Assembly: GCA_026389845.1 (NCBI GenBank)
Contig: JAPLHB010000110.1
Span: forward strand, 1 to 64,000
DNA from: Chloroflexota bacterium
GTDB taxonomy: Bacteria; Chloroflexota; Anaerolineae; CG2-30-64-16
Direction: 5' to 3'
Length of the DNA stretch: 64,000 nucleotides
Shown here: one piece after another, positions 19,176-28,910 of the stretch
How positions within the stretch are numbered: position 1 is the first letter of the stretch
How the letters are laid out: each line of letters begins with the position of its first letter
Notes under the pieces: model-generated
Database searches by the model: none
Seen by the model: only the letters and a program-made list of their open reading frames with translations
Told to the model about the DNA's origin: nothing
Program-made: the position numbers and the translations under genes

Positions 19176-22100
19176 ATGTCGAGAACATCTCGCACTGCGA
19201 TCCAGCTCGGCCTGGCTGCGTTGATCGGCCTGGCCCTTGCCATCGGCACCCTGCTTCAGTCGCGGATGGGCAGCCCGGCCAGCGCCGCGCGTGTGGCGCT
19301 CCCCGATGGCCCGGCCGTGCCAGCGTGGCGCATCTTCCTGCCCGCGGCCGCGGTCGCCTATCCAAAGTTCTTCATCGATCTGGGGGACGCGCCCGATAGC
19401 ACCAACAACTACGGCATCCACATGATCGCGTACCCCGCGGGCGGGCCTATCGGCGTGATCGCCAACTTCCCGACAGTCTATTCGGCCGGTTCGCCGCCGT
19501 ATGGGCCACCCAGCTAATCTACTACCTGGGGGCGGCCATCACCGGGGAAAGAGAGGCCGACAGCGGCCCCGACGTGGATGGCGGCAACAACATCCAGCCC
19601 CTGCTGAACCTGCCCGATCAAGACAAGGCCGATGACAGCGTCGCGCCGCCCACACTGTCAAACTGCATGACCACGACGATGAACTACGTGGTCACAGTGC
19701 CGTCGCCAACAGGAGGCTTGGGCTATGCTGCTTATGTCAATGTTTGGCTCGATTATGACCGCAACGGCCAGTGGGGCGACGTCCTGTCCTGCCCAGGCGG
19801 GCCAGCCCAGGAATGGGCGGTGCAAAACCAGGAGGTCAGTCTATCCGGCCCTGGCAGCCACACCTTTACCACGCCCTTCTTCATACCCGCAAATCCCCAC
19901 CCCGAATTATGCCTCTGGTGGCGCATCACCCTGAGCAACACCCCGGCCCTGTCCGCCGACGGCAGCGGCACGGCCAACGGCCATAAGTTCGGCGAGACCG
20001 AGGATTACTACCTCTGCCCGCACCCCCCGCCGTCACCGACACCGACGCCGACCGCCACTGCCACCTTGACGCCGACGCCGACCGCCACCGTCACGCCGAC
20101 CCTCTCGTGCATGAATCCGCCGCCCCCCGATATGGACGCCTGGTGGACGTTGGACGAAACGAGCGGCGCCACCGCCTACGACATCGCCGGCTTTCCGACC
20201 AACGGGACGCACTTCAACGGCCCGGCGCCGGCGCCCGGCATGGTGGCCTACGGCCTGAGCTTCGACGGCACCGATGATTATGTCGAAGTGGCTGACGATC
20301 CCTCGCTCAACTTCGGCGCGGGGGGGGATCTGACCGGGACTCTGACCATCGATGCCTGGATCAAGACGGCTGACCTCGGGGACGTAACGATCCTGGTGGA
20401 CAAACGCAGCATCGTAGGGGCCGGAGCCCTGCAACTCCGGGGGTATGCTTTGTTCCTGAGTAAGGGGTGGTTGGGCTTTCAACTGGCCGATGGCACGGCC
20501 ACCGACTACGTCTCGACCGCGTTCGTCGCCGACGGGCACTGGCATCACGTCGCCGTCTCGGTGGCTCGGAACAGCCAGACCGGCGGCAAGTTCTACCTGG
20601 ACGGCGCCCCGGTGTCCGGCCCCTACGGTGTCTTCGATCCGACGCTCGTGCCCGGCTCGCTGACGAACCCTAGCCCGCTGCGGATGGGCAGAAGCTCATT
20701 GTCCTTCATCACTGGCTTCTACGATGGCATCCTCGATGAGGTCGAGTTGTTCCACCGCGTCCTGACGCCGGAAGAGATCGGGCACATCCACGGGTTCGGG
20801 TCAGGCGGCAAGTGCAAGTGCGTGGATCGGCCCCCCGCGATGGATGTCTGGTTCCCGTTGGACGAACCGATCGGCGCCACCACCGCCTTCGACATCGCCC
20901 CCCCGCCGACCAACGGGACGTACTTACCGTCCAACAACAGACCGAGTCCGTGGCCTGGCATGGTAGCCGGCTCCCGGTACTTCGCCGAGAACTATGTCGA
21001 AGTGGCTGACGATTCCTCGCTCAACTTCGGCAAGAATTTCTCCATAGATACCTGGATCTGGACGGTTGACAAAGTGGGCGTGAAGCGCCTGGTGGACAAA
21101 CGAACCGTGGGGCCCACAGTCCAGGGGTATTCGCTGTTCCTGCGTGACGGGAGGTTGGGCTTTCAACTGGCCAATGGTTCCGGTCCGGGCGTCGACTACA
21201 TCTCGACCGCCTTGACCGCCTTCGTGGCCGACGGAGCTTGGCATCACCTCGCCGCCACGGTGGATCGGTGGGACAGCACGGCCGGCGTCAAGTTCTACGT
21301 AGACGGCTACGAGGTCGATCACTTCGATCCGACGCTCCAGCCCGGCTCGCTGACGAACGCCAGCCCGCTCCGGCTGGCCGTCCGCTCATCGTCCCTCACC
21401 GAATACTACCGCGGCGCCCTCGATGAGGTCGAGTTGTTCCCCCGGGTCCTGACGCCGGGCGAGATCCAACTCATCGCCGGGCGCAGGTCAAACGGCAAAT
21501 GCAAGTCCATGCCGACGCCAACGCCGACCCCAACCGCGACGCGGACGCCCACGCCCACGGCGACGGCGACGCGGACGCCCACGCCAACAGCGACGCGGAC
21601 ACCCACGCCAACGGCGACGCGCACACCCACACCAACCGCGACGCGGACACCCACGCCCACGCCGACCTCATGCGCCGTGGTATCGCCGCCCACCGCGATG
21701 ACCCACTGGTGGCCGTTGGACGAGCAGAGCGGCACCATCGCCCACGACATCGTCAACCCCCTGACCAACGGGACGCACCTCAACGGCCCGGCGCCGGTGC
21801 CCGGCATGGTGGCCTTCGCCCTGAGCTTCGACGGCGTTGACGATTGTGTCGAAGTGGCTGACCATTCCTCGCTCAACTTCGACTTGGGGGATCTGACCAT
21901 TGATGCCTGGATCAAGACGAGCGACGCCGGTAGCTTGAAGTACCTGGTGGACAAGCGCGTCGCAGCCACCGACCAGGGGTATGCGCTGTTCCTCCTGGGT
22001 AACGGGGTGTTGGGCTTTGAACTGGGGCAGGGGGTTGGCTTTTCTAACATCTACGTCTCGACCGTCTTCGTGGCCGACGGGCAGTGGCATCAAGTCGCCG

Positions 22101-23224
22101 TCTCGGTGGATCGGAACGACCCGGCCGGCGGCAAGTTCTACATAGACGGCGTCCACATCCTGGTTGATGACTTCGATCCGACGTACCAGTCCGGCTCGTT
22201 GACGAACACCAGCCCGCTGCGGATGGGTTGCCGCTCAACGGCCTCTAAAGACTTCTACCTTGGCATCCTCGATGAGGTCGAGTTGTTCCCCCGGGCCCTG
22301 ACGGAGGGCGATATCCAGGGCATCTTCCAGGCCGGGTCATGCGGCAAGGACAAGTCCACGCCCACGCCGACCCCAACGGCCACCGCGACGCGGACGCCCA
22401 CGCCAACGGCGACGCGCACGCCCACGCCGACCGCAACCTCCACGCCGACGGCAACGCCGACGTTGTTCTGCGCGTCGCCCGAGATGGTCCTCGTCCCCTT
22501 CGGCCAGTTCCAGATGGGCTGCGACCCGGCGCACAACGGCGGCGATGGCTGTTACTCCGCCGATGAGCTGCCACTGCACACGGTGACCCTGGACGCGTAT
22601 TGCATCGACAAGACGGAGGTCACCAACGCGCAATATGCTCTATGTGTGGCGGACGCGGGGTCGGGATGCACGCCGCCGGCTAACTATTCGTCCCTCACCC
22701 GTCCGTCCTATTACGGCAACCCGATCTACGATACCTACCCGGTGATCTATGTGAACTGGTCTCAGGCCGGCGCCTACTGTCATTGGGCGGGCAAGGGGCT
22801 GCCGAGTGAGGCGCGGTGGGAAAAGGCGGCGCGCGGGGCGAGCACCCCCCGCGCCTACCCGTGGGGCGGCGGGGCGCCGACCTGTGCGCTGGCGAATTTC
22901 TACGATTACTACGGCAGCAGTGGAATGCATTGTGTGGGCGACACCAGTGCAGTGGGCATCTACACGGACGGGGCCAGCCCGTACGGTGCGTTGGATATGG
23001 CGGGCAATGTGTGGGAATGGGTCAATGACTGGTATGGTGCCAACTACTACGGCGTTTCGCCGCCCATCGATCCGCAGGGGCCGGGGCCGGAGAGCGGCAT
23101 GAAGGTTTTGCGGAGCGGCTCGTGGGACTACTTTCAGTGGTTCGTCCGCACGGCGTCCCGTCGCGGGAACGCCCCCGACTTAGTGTCCTACGATGTCGGC
23201 TTCCGCTGCGCCCGCTCTTATTGA
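19176..23224 (+). pseudogene. Frameshifted secreted GEVED/triple-LamG protein ending in a formylglycine-enzyme-like domain
   Basis: Translation starts at an ATG (MSRTSRTAIQLGLA) behind AAGGAGG with a signal peptide, but stops at 19517 after SPPYGPPS. The sequence resumes in another frame ([13 protein letters not shown]) and stays open from about 19509 to 23224. Against the paralogue at 25091, 13 bases are missing between PPYGP and LIYYLG, which explains the shift. The downstream frame holds a GEVED domain (GETEDYYL), three LamG domains (about 20130-20810, 20830-21480, 21690-22340), Pro-Thr linkers and a C-terminal FGE/SUMF1-type domain ([31 protein letters not shown]). An internal start or recoding cannot be excluded. 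Confidence 0.8.
21511..21663 (+). repeat. Coding minisatellite for the Pro-Thr linker
   Basis: Near-perfect repeats of a 12-24 base unit of the form ACGCGGACGCCCACGCC encode TPTPTATRT repeats between the second and third LamG domains. Shorter arrays of the same kind occur at 20030-20100, 22360-22460, 26730-26860 and 27670-27900. Confidence 0.8.
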
Positions 23225-23435
23225 CGCCGAAGGCGTGGGTTCCTGGACCGTCTGCGAAGCAGGCGTGGACACTGTCTGGGCGTTCTGGAACGAGGGATTC
23301 TCAAGGGGGGCTGTTACCCCCTTGAGCCGCGTCACCGCTGAGCAAGCGCACCTGCCATCTCTGGCACGAAGTGGCGGCGCTCAGTAACTTGTTGTCACCC
23401 TCCCCAACGGGCGGCGGCCGGCAGAATTGCGGGAT

Positions 23436-23576
23436 AGCGCCCAAATCGGTGGCTTCAATCCGACGCTCCGGCCCGGCTCGCCGACGAACACCAGCCCGCT
23501 CCGGCCGGGCAGCCGCTCATCATCCCTCACCGGCTTGTACCGCGGCATCCTCGACGAGGTCGAGTTGTTCCCCTAG
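23436..23576 (+). pseudogene. Stray LamG-domain 3' fragment
   Basis: From about 23442 one frame reads QIGGFNPTLRPGSPTNTSPL and continues through [21 protein letters not shown] to a TAG at 23574. This is the last quarter of the LamG module seen in both neighbouring proteins, closest to the single LamG of the 25091 gene. No start or upstream domain is present. It is probably a leftover of recombination between LamG modules. Confidence 0.8.
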
Positions 23577-23680
23577 CCTAAGTTCTGCGCGACATCGCTG
23601 GCAGCCGGAAAAGACGTTCCAGAAACGCACGTGGCTGGTGAACATGACCGCCTTCCTCCACGACCTCTCCCCCTTCTCCC

Positions 23681-23934
23681 CTCTCCTGAAATGCGTCTTT
23701 TGGCAATACCGCAAAACTCGCTACCCGTTGTCTGTCATTCTGAGCGGGTCTGCCCTTGAACTCTCGTTGCGGCGTGACACCAGCGAAGAATCCGTTCGCT
23801 GCGCTCAGGACAAGTTCTCCTTGCCGCAACGAGACCCTTCGCTGGATTCTCGCCGCGACGCACTTCACGGGATTAACCGCTCAGGGTGACAAAAACGAGT
23901 TTTGCGGTACTGCGTCTTCTGCATTTCAGGAGAG
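23681..23934. repeat. Nested palindromic repeat, family A (CGCAAAACTCG ends)
   Basis: Three shells are visible: CTCTCCTGAAATGC (23681-23694) with GCATTTCAGGAGAG (23921-23934); CGCAAAACTCG (23710-23720) with CGAGTTTTGCG (23896-23906); and TCATTCTGAGCGGGT with CCGCTCAGGGTGACA. The centre holds CCAGCGAAG...CTTCGCTGG stems. No gene is inside. Confidence 0.85.
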
Positions 23935-24855
23935 GGGGCCGGGGGGTGAGGTCAACTCCAACCCCATCTCCCATTGTCTCACCGTCACCAGGAACCGCAG
24001 CGCGGCCAGCACGCGACACACGCCTGAGTCCGCGGGCATATTCATCAACGTCATCGCCTTGCCGAAATACGAATTGGCGAGCGCCTGCAGCAGGGGGCGT
24101 CCGGCCCTCACCGGGCCAAACTGGGGGCTGATCCCCACGTCCATCACCCAGACCGCATCGTCCGCCCCGCCGACCAGGGCATAGGCCGCGGGCTGACCTT
24201 CCAGGTCAAGCCGGTAGCCGGCCAGCCGATACGCCTGGTTGCGCAGCGTGACCTCCTCGCTCTGCCAGCAGGCCGGCTGATCGTGCCAGGCGGTGAACTG
24301 CGCCAGCAGATCGAGCGGCGCCGCGTGTGCCAACCGTTCTTCGGGGATCGGCAACGGATCCGCGTCGGCCCCGCGGCGCCAGGTGAGCAGCTCCCGCACC
24401 GGCCGGAAGCCCAGCGCATCGTAAAGGTTTCGGGCCGACATGTTCTGAGCGATGACCTCCAGGGTCATCTCCCGCGCTCCCGCGCCGGCCGCAGCCGCGA
24501 TCACCCGGCCGGCCAGCGCCCGCGCCAGGCCGCGCCGCCGCCACGCCGGAATCACGCCGACCGAACCGAGCCAGGCGCGATCGCCCCGCCGCCCCAGCAG
24601 CGCCATGCCAACCGGCTCCCGCCCGGCCACCGCCGCGACCGACCGGCCCAGGTCAATGTCGTAGCCGCGCTCCATCGCGGCCACCTGGTCGGCGGTCATG
24701 TGCATGGGGACGTAGTAGTTGGCGTAGGCCGCGTTCAGCACGCCGGCCCGATCGGCGTGAGACAGCCGCTCGGCGGGGATCAACTCCCAGTCAAGCGGCC
24801 CCGTCGGCTTGCGTCCTGCCGGGACCAGGCGTTGAACGGCGCGTAGTAGCTCCAT
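23926..24855 (-). CDS. Tandem GNAT-fold acetyltransferase
   Basis: A 309-residue protein starting MELLRAVQRLVPAG. The first GNAT domain (about residues 25-165) has the acetyl-CoA loop segment VGVIPAWRRRGLARALAGRVI and a following NLYDALGFRPV strand, which is standard for the fold. The second half is a weaker GNAT-like repeat (DVGISPQFGPVRAGRPLLQAL). The substrate is unknown. The last residues (LELTSPPGPLS) and the stop are encoded by CCTCACCCCC-type repeat DNA, which suggests the original C-terminus was replaced or extended. Longer upstream starts fall in the intergenic promoter region and were rejected. Confidence 0.83.
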   Translation of the reverse strand: MELLRAVQRLVPAGRKPTGPLDWELIPAERLSHADRAGVLNAAYANYYVPMHMTADQVAAMERGYDIDLGRSVAAVAGREPVGMALLGRRGDRAWLGSVGVIPAWRRRGLARALAGRVIAAAAGAGAREMTLEVIAQNMSARNLYDALGFRPVRELLTWRRGADADPLPIPEERLAHAAPLDLLAQFTAWHDQPACWQSEEVTLRNQAYRLAGYRLDLEGQPAAYALVGGADDAVWVMDVGISPQFGPVRAGRPLLQALANSYFGKAMTLMNMPADSGVCRVLAALRFLVTVRQWEMGLELTSPPGPLS

Positions 24856-24954
24856 GAATGCTCCGGGAACGATGAATTGGCGAGAGGAAGACGGCAGCGC
24901 AAGCATATCACACCGGCCGCAAGCCGTCAATCGCCCGAAATCTAAAACTCCCTC

Positions 24955-24982
24955 TTGACAATCGGCGAAAACCGAGTACAAT
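24955..24982 (+). promoter_or_regulatory. Promoter of the second GEVED/LamG gene
   Basis: TTGACA (24955-24960), a 16-base spacer and TACAAT (24977-24982) lie about 108 bases before the ATG. The leader shares TATCACAAATA with the paralogous gene at 19176. Confidence 0.72.
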
Positions 24983-25090
24983 ATGTTTAGTACAATTATA
25001 TCACAAATATAGCACATTTACCAATTCGACCAAATGCGACCGTTTGCCGGTCGCTTCACGTCTGTCAACCCTATCTCTGGAGGTGCTCCT

Positions 25091-28000
25091 ATGTGGCAAC
25101 CATCTCGCAACCCCACCCGCCTGGGCCTGGCCGCCTTGATCGGCGGTCTGGCCGTCCTGCTCATCGTGCTTCAGTTGACCCCGCCAGCGCCCACCAGCGC
25201 CGCCAGCAGCGCGCCGCCTCAAGATGCCCGGCCCGGCGCCGTACGCCCGTTCCGCATCTTCATGCCGGCTGGTGCAGTCGCCTATCCCGCGTTCATGCCC
25301 GATCTGGGGGATGCGCCCGATAGCAGCAACAACTTCGGCGTGACCATGACCGCCTACCCGGCCGGCGGACCGCTCGGTGTGCCGGCCCGGTTCCCCACGG
25401 TGTACAAAACCGGTTCGCCGCCCTACGGGCCGATTCACTGGAACTCGAAGCTGATCTACCACCTGGGGCCGGTCATCACCGCCGAGAAGGAGGCCGACGG
25501 CGGCCCGGACGCGGACGGGGTCAACAACATCCAGCCCCTCCTTGATCGCCCCAATCAGGACAAGGCCGACGACGGGGCAGTCGCCCCGCCCCTGCCCCAT
25601 TGCAAGGCCACCACGCTGACCTACTCTGTCACCGTCCCACCCACGGCCGGGGCCAGCCAGGCTTATGTCAATGCCTGGTTTGACTTCGACCGCAGCGGCG
25701 GTTGGGGTGCGGTGTTGCCGTGTGCGGGCGTGGCCGCCCAGGAATGGGCCGTGCAGAATCAGGTCGTCCCCCTGCCGGGGCCGGGCAGCTACACCTTCAC
25801 CACGCCGCCGTTCGCGTCGTACAATCCCAACCCCGACCAGTGCCTCTGGTGGCGCATCGGAATCAGCGAGAAGCCGGCGACCGCGGCAGACGGCAGCGGT
25901 CCGGCCAACGGCTACGAGTACGGTGAGACCGAGGACTACTACCTCTGCCCCAATCAGCCGGAGCCGACGCGCACGCCTACGCCGACCCCGAGTGCGACAG
26001 CCTCCCCGACGGGGACGCCGGCTTGCGTGGCGCCGCCGGTCGGGATGGCCGCCTGGTGGCCGTTGGACGAAACGACCGGCACGACCGCGTTCGACATCGC
26101 GGGCTTCCCGACCAACGGCACGCACTTCAACGGCCCCGCGCCGGTGCCCGGCAAGGTGGCGGGCGGCCTGAGCTTCGACGGCGTGGATGACTACGTGCAG
26201 GTGGCCGATCATGCGTCGCTCAACTTCGGCCAGGGAAATCTGTCCATTGATGCCTGGATCAAGACAAGCGACGCCAACGGCGTGAAGATCTTGGTGGACA
26301 AGCGCGTCGAAGGGGCGACCGTCCAGGGGTATTCGCTGTTCCTGGGTAACGGGACGTTGGGTTTTCAACTGGGGCAGGGGGTCGGCTCACCGATCTGCTC
26401 CACCAACCCGGCCGACTCGTGTACGAACTGGCCCTCGACCACCTTCGTGGCCGACGGGAATTGGCATCAAATCGCTGTCACGGTGGATCGGGGCAACCCG
26501 ACCGGCGGCAAATTCTACGTAGACGGCGCCCAGATCGGTGGCTTCGATCCGACGATCCGGCCCGGCTCGCTCACGAACGCCAGCCCGCTCCGGATGAGCA
26601 GCCGCTCATCGTCCTTGACCGGCTTCTACCGCGGAATCCTCGACGAGGTCGAATTGTTCCCGCGAGTCCTGACGGCAGCCGAGATCCAGGGCCTCTTCCT
26701 GGCCGGATCGAACGGCAAGTGCAAGTCCACGCCAACGCCGACCGCAACGGCCACGGCGACACGGACGCCTACCCCCACCGCCACGCCGACCGCGACTGCG
26801 ACCCGCACTGCCACACCGACGGCGACCCGGACACTCACGCCGACGGCGACGCCGACCAAACCGCCCTACTCGATCATCGTGATCAAGCTCTGGTGGCCCG
26901 AGATGCTGCCGCTGCCGGGGTGGAAGATGACGCTGTTCGGCGGGCCGAGTTGCGCCGGCAATCCACTGGCGGCGCTGGCGACCGACGACCGGGGGCTGGT
27001 GGACTTCATGGCTCTGGCGCCGGGCGTCTACTCGGTACAGGAAGATGTGCAACCCGGCTACGAGAATCTCTCGCCGCTCTGCCAGGCGATGGACGTGGGT
27101 GATCCGACCGTGCCCACCGCCAGCCTCGCTTCGCTCGCCTACCCGCCGGGCGGCGAGGATACTTTCCCATCCGGCGCCAACCTCACGATTGACCTGGGAG
27201 GCCTGGGCAGCGCCAACGTGACCCTCAACGGGCCGACCACCGTCCGGCGCAGCGACCCGACCGACAGCGACGGGGACGGCCGGCTGGAGATCGAGACCGA
27301 AATTCTGGCGATGAACCTGACCGGCATCGGGCCGTCCGGCCCGCTCAACGTGCGCGAAAGCCCGTCCCTGCCATCGCGCGGCCGGATCGTGCAGCAGGCG
27401 CAAGGGGCTGACTTCCCCGCCGACAGCTTCTTCGACGTGTTCGTGGAGATGGACATCCCCGGTGTGGGGACGCTGCACAACGCCGAGCCGGTGCGGATGC
27501 AGGCCGTCATCAACGCCATCCCGCCGACCCTGGCCTACTACCGGCCGCCGCAGCCGATCGCCGTGCCGCTACTCGATGCCAACGGCCGGCAGGTGGGCGC
27601 CATCAGCCAGGCCCTCCACATCCCGCTGCCTCGGTGGGAGAAGCTGATCATCTTCGTCAACCATCCGGTGTTCACGCCGACGCCGACGAAGATCATCGGG
27701 CCGACCAACACACCCACACCGACGACAACCAGGACGCCCACATCCACGGCGACCAGGACGCCCACGGCGACGCCGACGCGCACGTCAACGCCGACCGCCA
27801 CACCGACGAGTACGGCCACGCGTCCGCCAACGGCCACGCCGACACCGACCGCCACCGAAACACCCAAAATGACGCCGACGCCGACGGCCACGCAAAAGCC
27901 GTTCATCACCGGCGTATCGTCTACCTTCTTCGAGGTCTCGCCCGGCGTCTACCAGATGACCGTACACGTCGTAGACCCGGCGCTCAACGCGATCGTCTGG

Positions 28001-28357
28001 GATCTGGAGATCTTCTTCGCTGACCAGCAGCCGCCGTGGTCGGGCGGGCAGGCCGGGCCAGGTCCCAACGGCTGGACGACCATGCCGGTGACGGGCGGGA
28101 TCGGCTGGGTGACGCCGGGCACCCCGCTGCTCACGTGCCAGCCCGTCACCTTCACCTTTCAGGCGTCACCCAATGAAGTCGGGGACGTCATCTTGCTGCA
28201 CCTGACCGACCGGGAGCACCAGAATCTGGGCAACATCACCAGCACGCGTGTGCCCAAGCCGGGCCTGGCTGCCGCCGACGGGATCGTTCGCGCCGAGGAG
28301 CAGCCGTGCCAGCAGGTAAACATCCTGCCCAACGCGTGGCTGGCGTGGGTGCGGTAA
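25091..28357 (+). CDS. Secreted GEVED/LamG multidomain protein
   Basis: A 1088-residue protein starting MWQPSRNPTRLGLAALIGG behind GGAGGTG, with a signal peptide or membrane segment. In order: an N-terminal region shared with the frameshifted paralogue (LGDAPDSSNNFGVTM), a GEVED domain ending in GETEDYYL (about residues 175-285), one LamG/concanavalin-like domain (about 317-533), a Pro-Thr linker, a SpaA/SdrB-like beta domain (PGVYSVQEDVQPGYE), a region of unknown fold (about 690-850), a second Pro-Thr linker and a unique C-terminal domain. No catalytic residues or sortase signal were seen. It is probably an adhesive or carbohydrate-binding cell-surface protein. Confidence 0.85.
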   Translation: MWQPSRNPTRLGLAALIGGLAVLLIVLQLTPPAPTSAASSAPPQDARPGAVRPFRIFMPAGAVAYPAFMPDLGDAPDSSNNFGVTMTAYPAGGPLGVPARFPTVYKTGSPPYGPIHWNSKLIYHLGPVITAEKEADGGPDADGVNNIQPLLDRPNQDKADDGAVAPPLPHCKATTLTYSVTVPPTAGASQAYVNAWFDFDRSGGWGAVLPCAGVAAQEWAVQNQVVPLPGPGSYTFTTPPFASYNPNPDQCLWWRIGISEKPATAADGSGPANGYEYGETEDYYLCPNQPEPTRTPTPTPSATASPTGTPACVAPPVGMAAWWPLDETTGTTAFDIAGFPTNGTHFNGPAPVPGKVAGGLSFDGVDDYVQVADHASLNFGQGNLSIDAWIKTSDANGVKILVDKRVEGATVQGYSLFLGNGTLGFQLGQGVGSPICSTNPADSCTNWPSTTFVADGNWHQIAVTVDRGNPTGGKFYVDGAQIGGFDPTIRPGSLTNASPLRMSSRSSSLTGFYRGILDEVELFPRVLTAAEIQGLFLAGSNGKCKSTPTPTATATATRTPTPTATPTATATRTATPTATRTLTPTATPTKPPYSIIVIKLWWPEMLPLPGWKMTLFGGPSCAGNPLAALATDDRGLVDFMALAPGVYSVQEDVQPGYENLSPLCQAMDVGDPTVPTASLASLAYPPGGEDTFPSGANLTIDLGGLGSANVTLNGPTTVRRSDPTDSDGDGRLEIETEILAMNLTGIGPSGPLNVRESPSLPSRGRIVQQAQGADFPADSFFDVFVEMDIPGVGTLHNAEPVRMQAVINAIPPTLAYYRPPQPIAVPLLDANGRQVGAISQALHIPLPRWEKLIIFVNHPVFTPTPTKIIGPTNTPTPTTTRTPTSTATRTPTATPTRTSTPTATPTSTATRPPTATPTPTATETPKMTPTPTATQKPFITGVSSTFFEVSPGVYQMTVHVVDPALNAIVWDLEIFFADQQPPWSGGQAGPGPNGWTTMPVTGGIGWVTPGTPLLTCQPVTFTFQASPNEVGDVILLHLTDREHQNLGNITSTRVPKPGLAAADGIVRAEEQPCQQVNILPNAWLAWVR

Positions 28358-28358
28358 A

Positions 28359-28731
28359 AGACATTATCGGAAATAACAGTCATTCTGAGCGGGTCTGCCT
28401 CGAACCTCTCGTTGCGGCGTGAAACCAGCGAAGAATCTCTTTCCGTGTGCCTGAGGCCCTTCGCTGGTGTGACGCCGCAGCGTAATTCACGGGACTGTCC
28501 CGCTGCTCAGAAACTTGTCACCCCTTCGCTGCACTCAGAGCCTGTTCCTTCACTGTGTTCAGGACAAGCTCTGAGCGCAGCGAATGGATGCTTCGCTGGA
28601 AGCTCGCCGCAACGCAAGACACGGGAACGACCCGCTCAGCATGACACGCGGCGAAGTTTCTTGCTTCACGAATGCCACCGGTGGCATGGCGGTTCTCAGG
28701 GTGACAACGTTGCCTATGCCCGATAATGTCT
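28359..28731. repeat. 373-bp palindromic repeat, family B (ACATTATCGG ends)
   Basis: A perfect 12-bp terminal inverted repeat, AGACATTATCGG with CCGATAATGTCT, encloses the common core words TCATTCTGAGCGGGTCTGCC, GTTGCGGCGTGAAACCAGCG and CCGCTCAGCATGACA, plus inner copies of AGGACAAGCTCTGAGCGCAG. The span equals that of the element at 11227-11599. No gene is inside. Confidence 0.85.
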
Positions 28732-28741
28732 AAAACATCAA

Positions 28742-28770
28742 AACCCAGGTATCTCGAAAAGACCTGGGTT
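28742..28770. repeat. Inverted repeat AACCCAGGT/ACCTGGGTT
   Basis: A perfect 9-bp stem with an 11-base loop lies immediately beyond the terminator of the minus-strand secreted-protein gene and next to the family B repeat. Confidence 0.5.
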
Positions 28771-28778
28771 CGGGACAC

Positions 28779-28824
28779 AAAAAAGCTGACCCCCTGAGAT
28801 GTTGTCCATCCACGGGGGTCAGCT
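28779..28824 (-). terminator. Rho-independent terminator of the secreted-protein gene
   Basis: Read on the minus strand, AGCTGACCCCC and GGGGGTCAGCT form a perfect 11-bp stem followed by TTTTTT. It lies about 90 bases past the stop of the gene ending at 28911. Confidence 0.85.
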
Positions 28825-28910
28825 CGGTTGTGGCTGCCCGGTACTCGAAGTCTACCCGATGGGTGCCCGGCTCGGTTAGGGGCCGATCCGAACGCGGTTG
28901 AGAGCGGCGC

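Noticed and set aside
19500..19515. A homopolymer sequencing error as the cause of the frameshift
   Set aside because: The comparison with the paralogue shows 13 bases missing and no homopolymer run at the site, so a simple one-base error is unlikely, although an assembly artefact remains possible.
25001..26368. A 455-codon minus-strand frame opposite the second LamG gene
   Set aside because: Arg/Gly-rich antisense shadow with no family signature. The opposite strand has the signal peptide, GEVED and LamG motifs.
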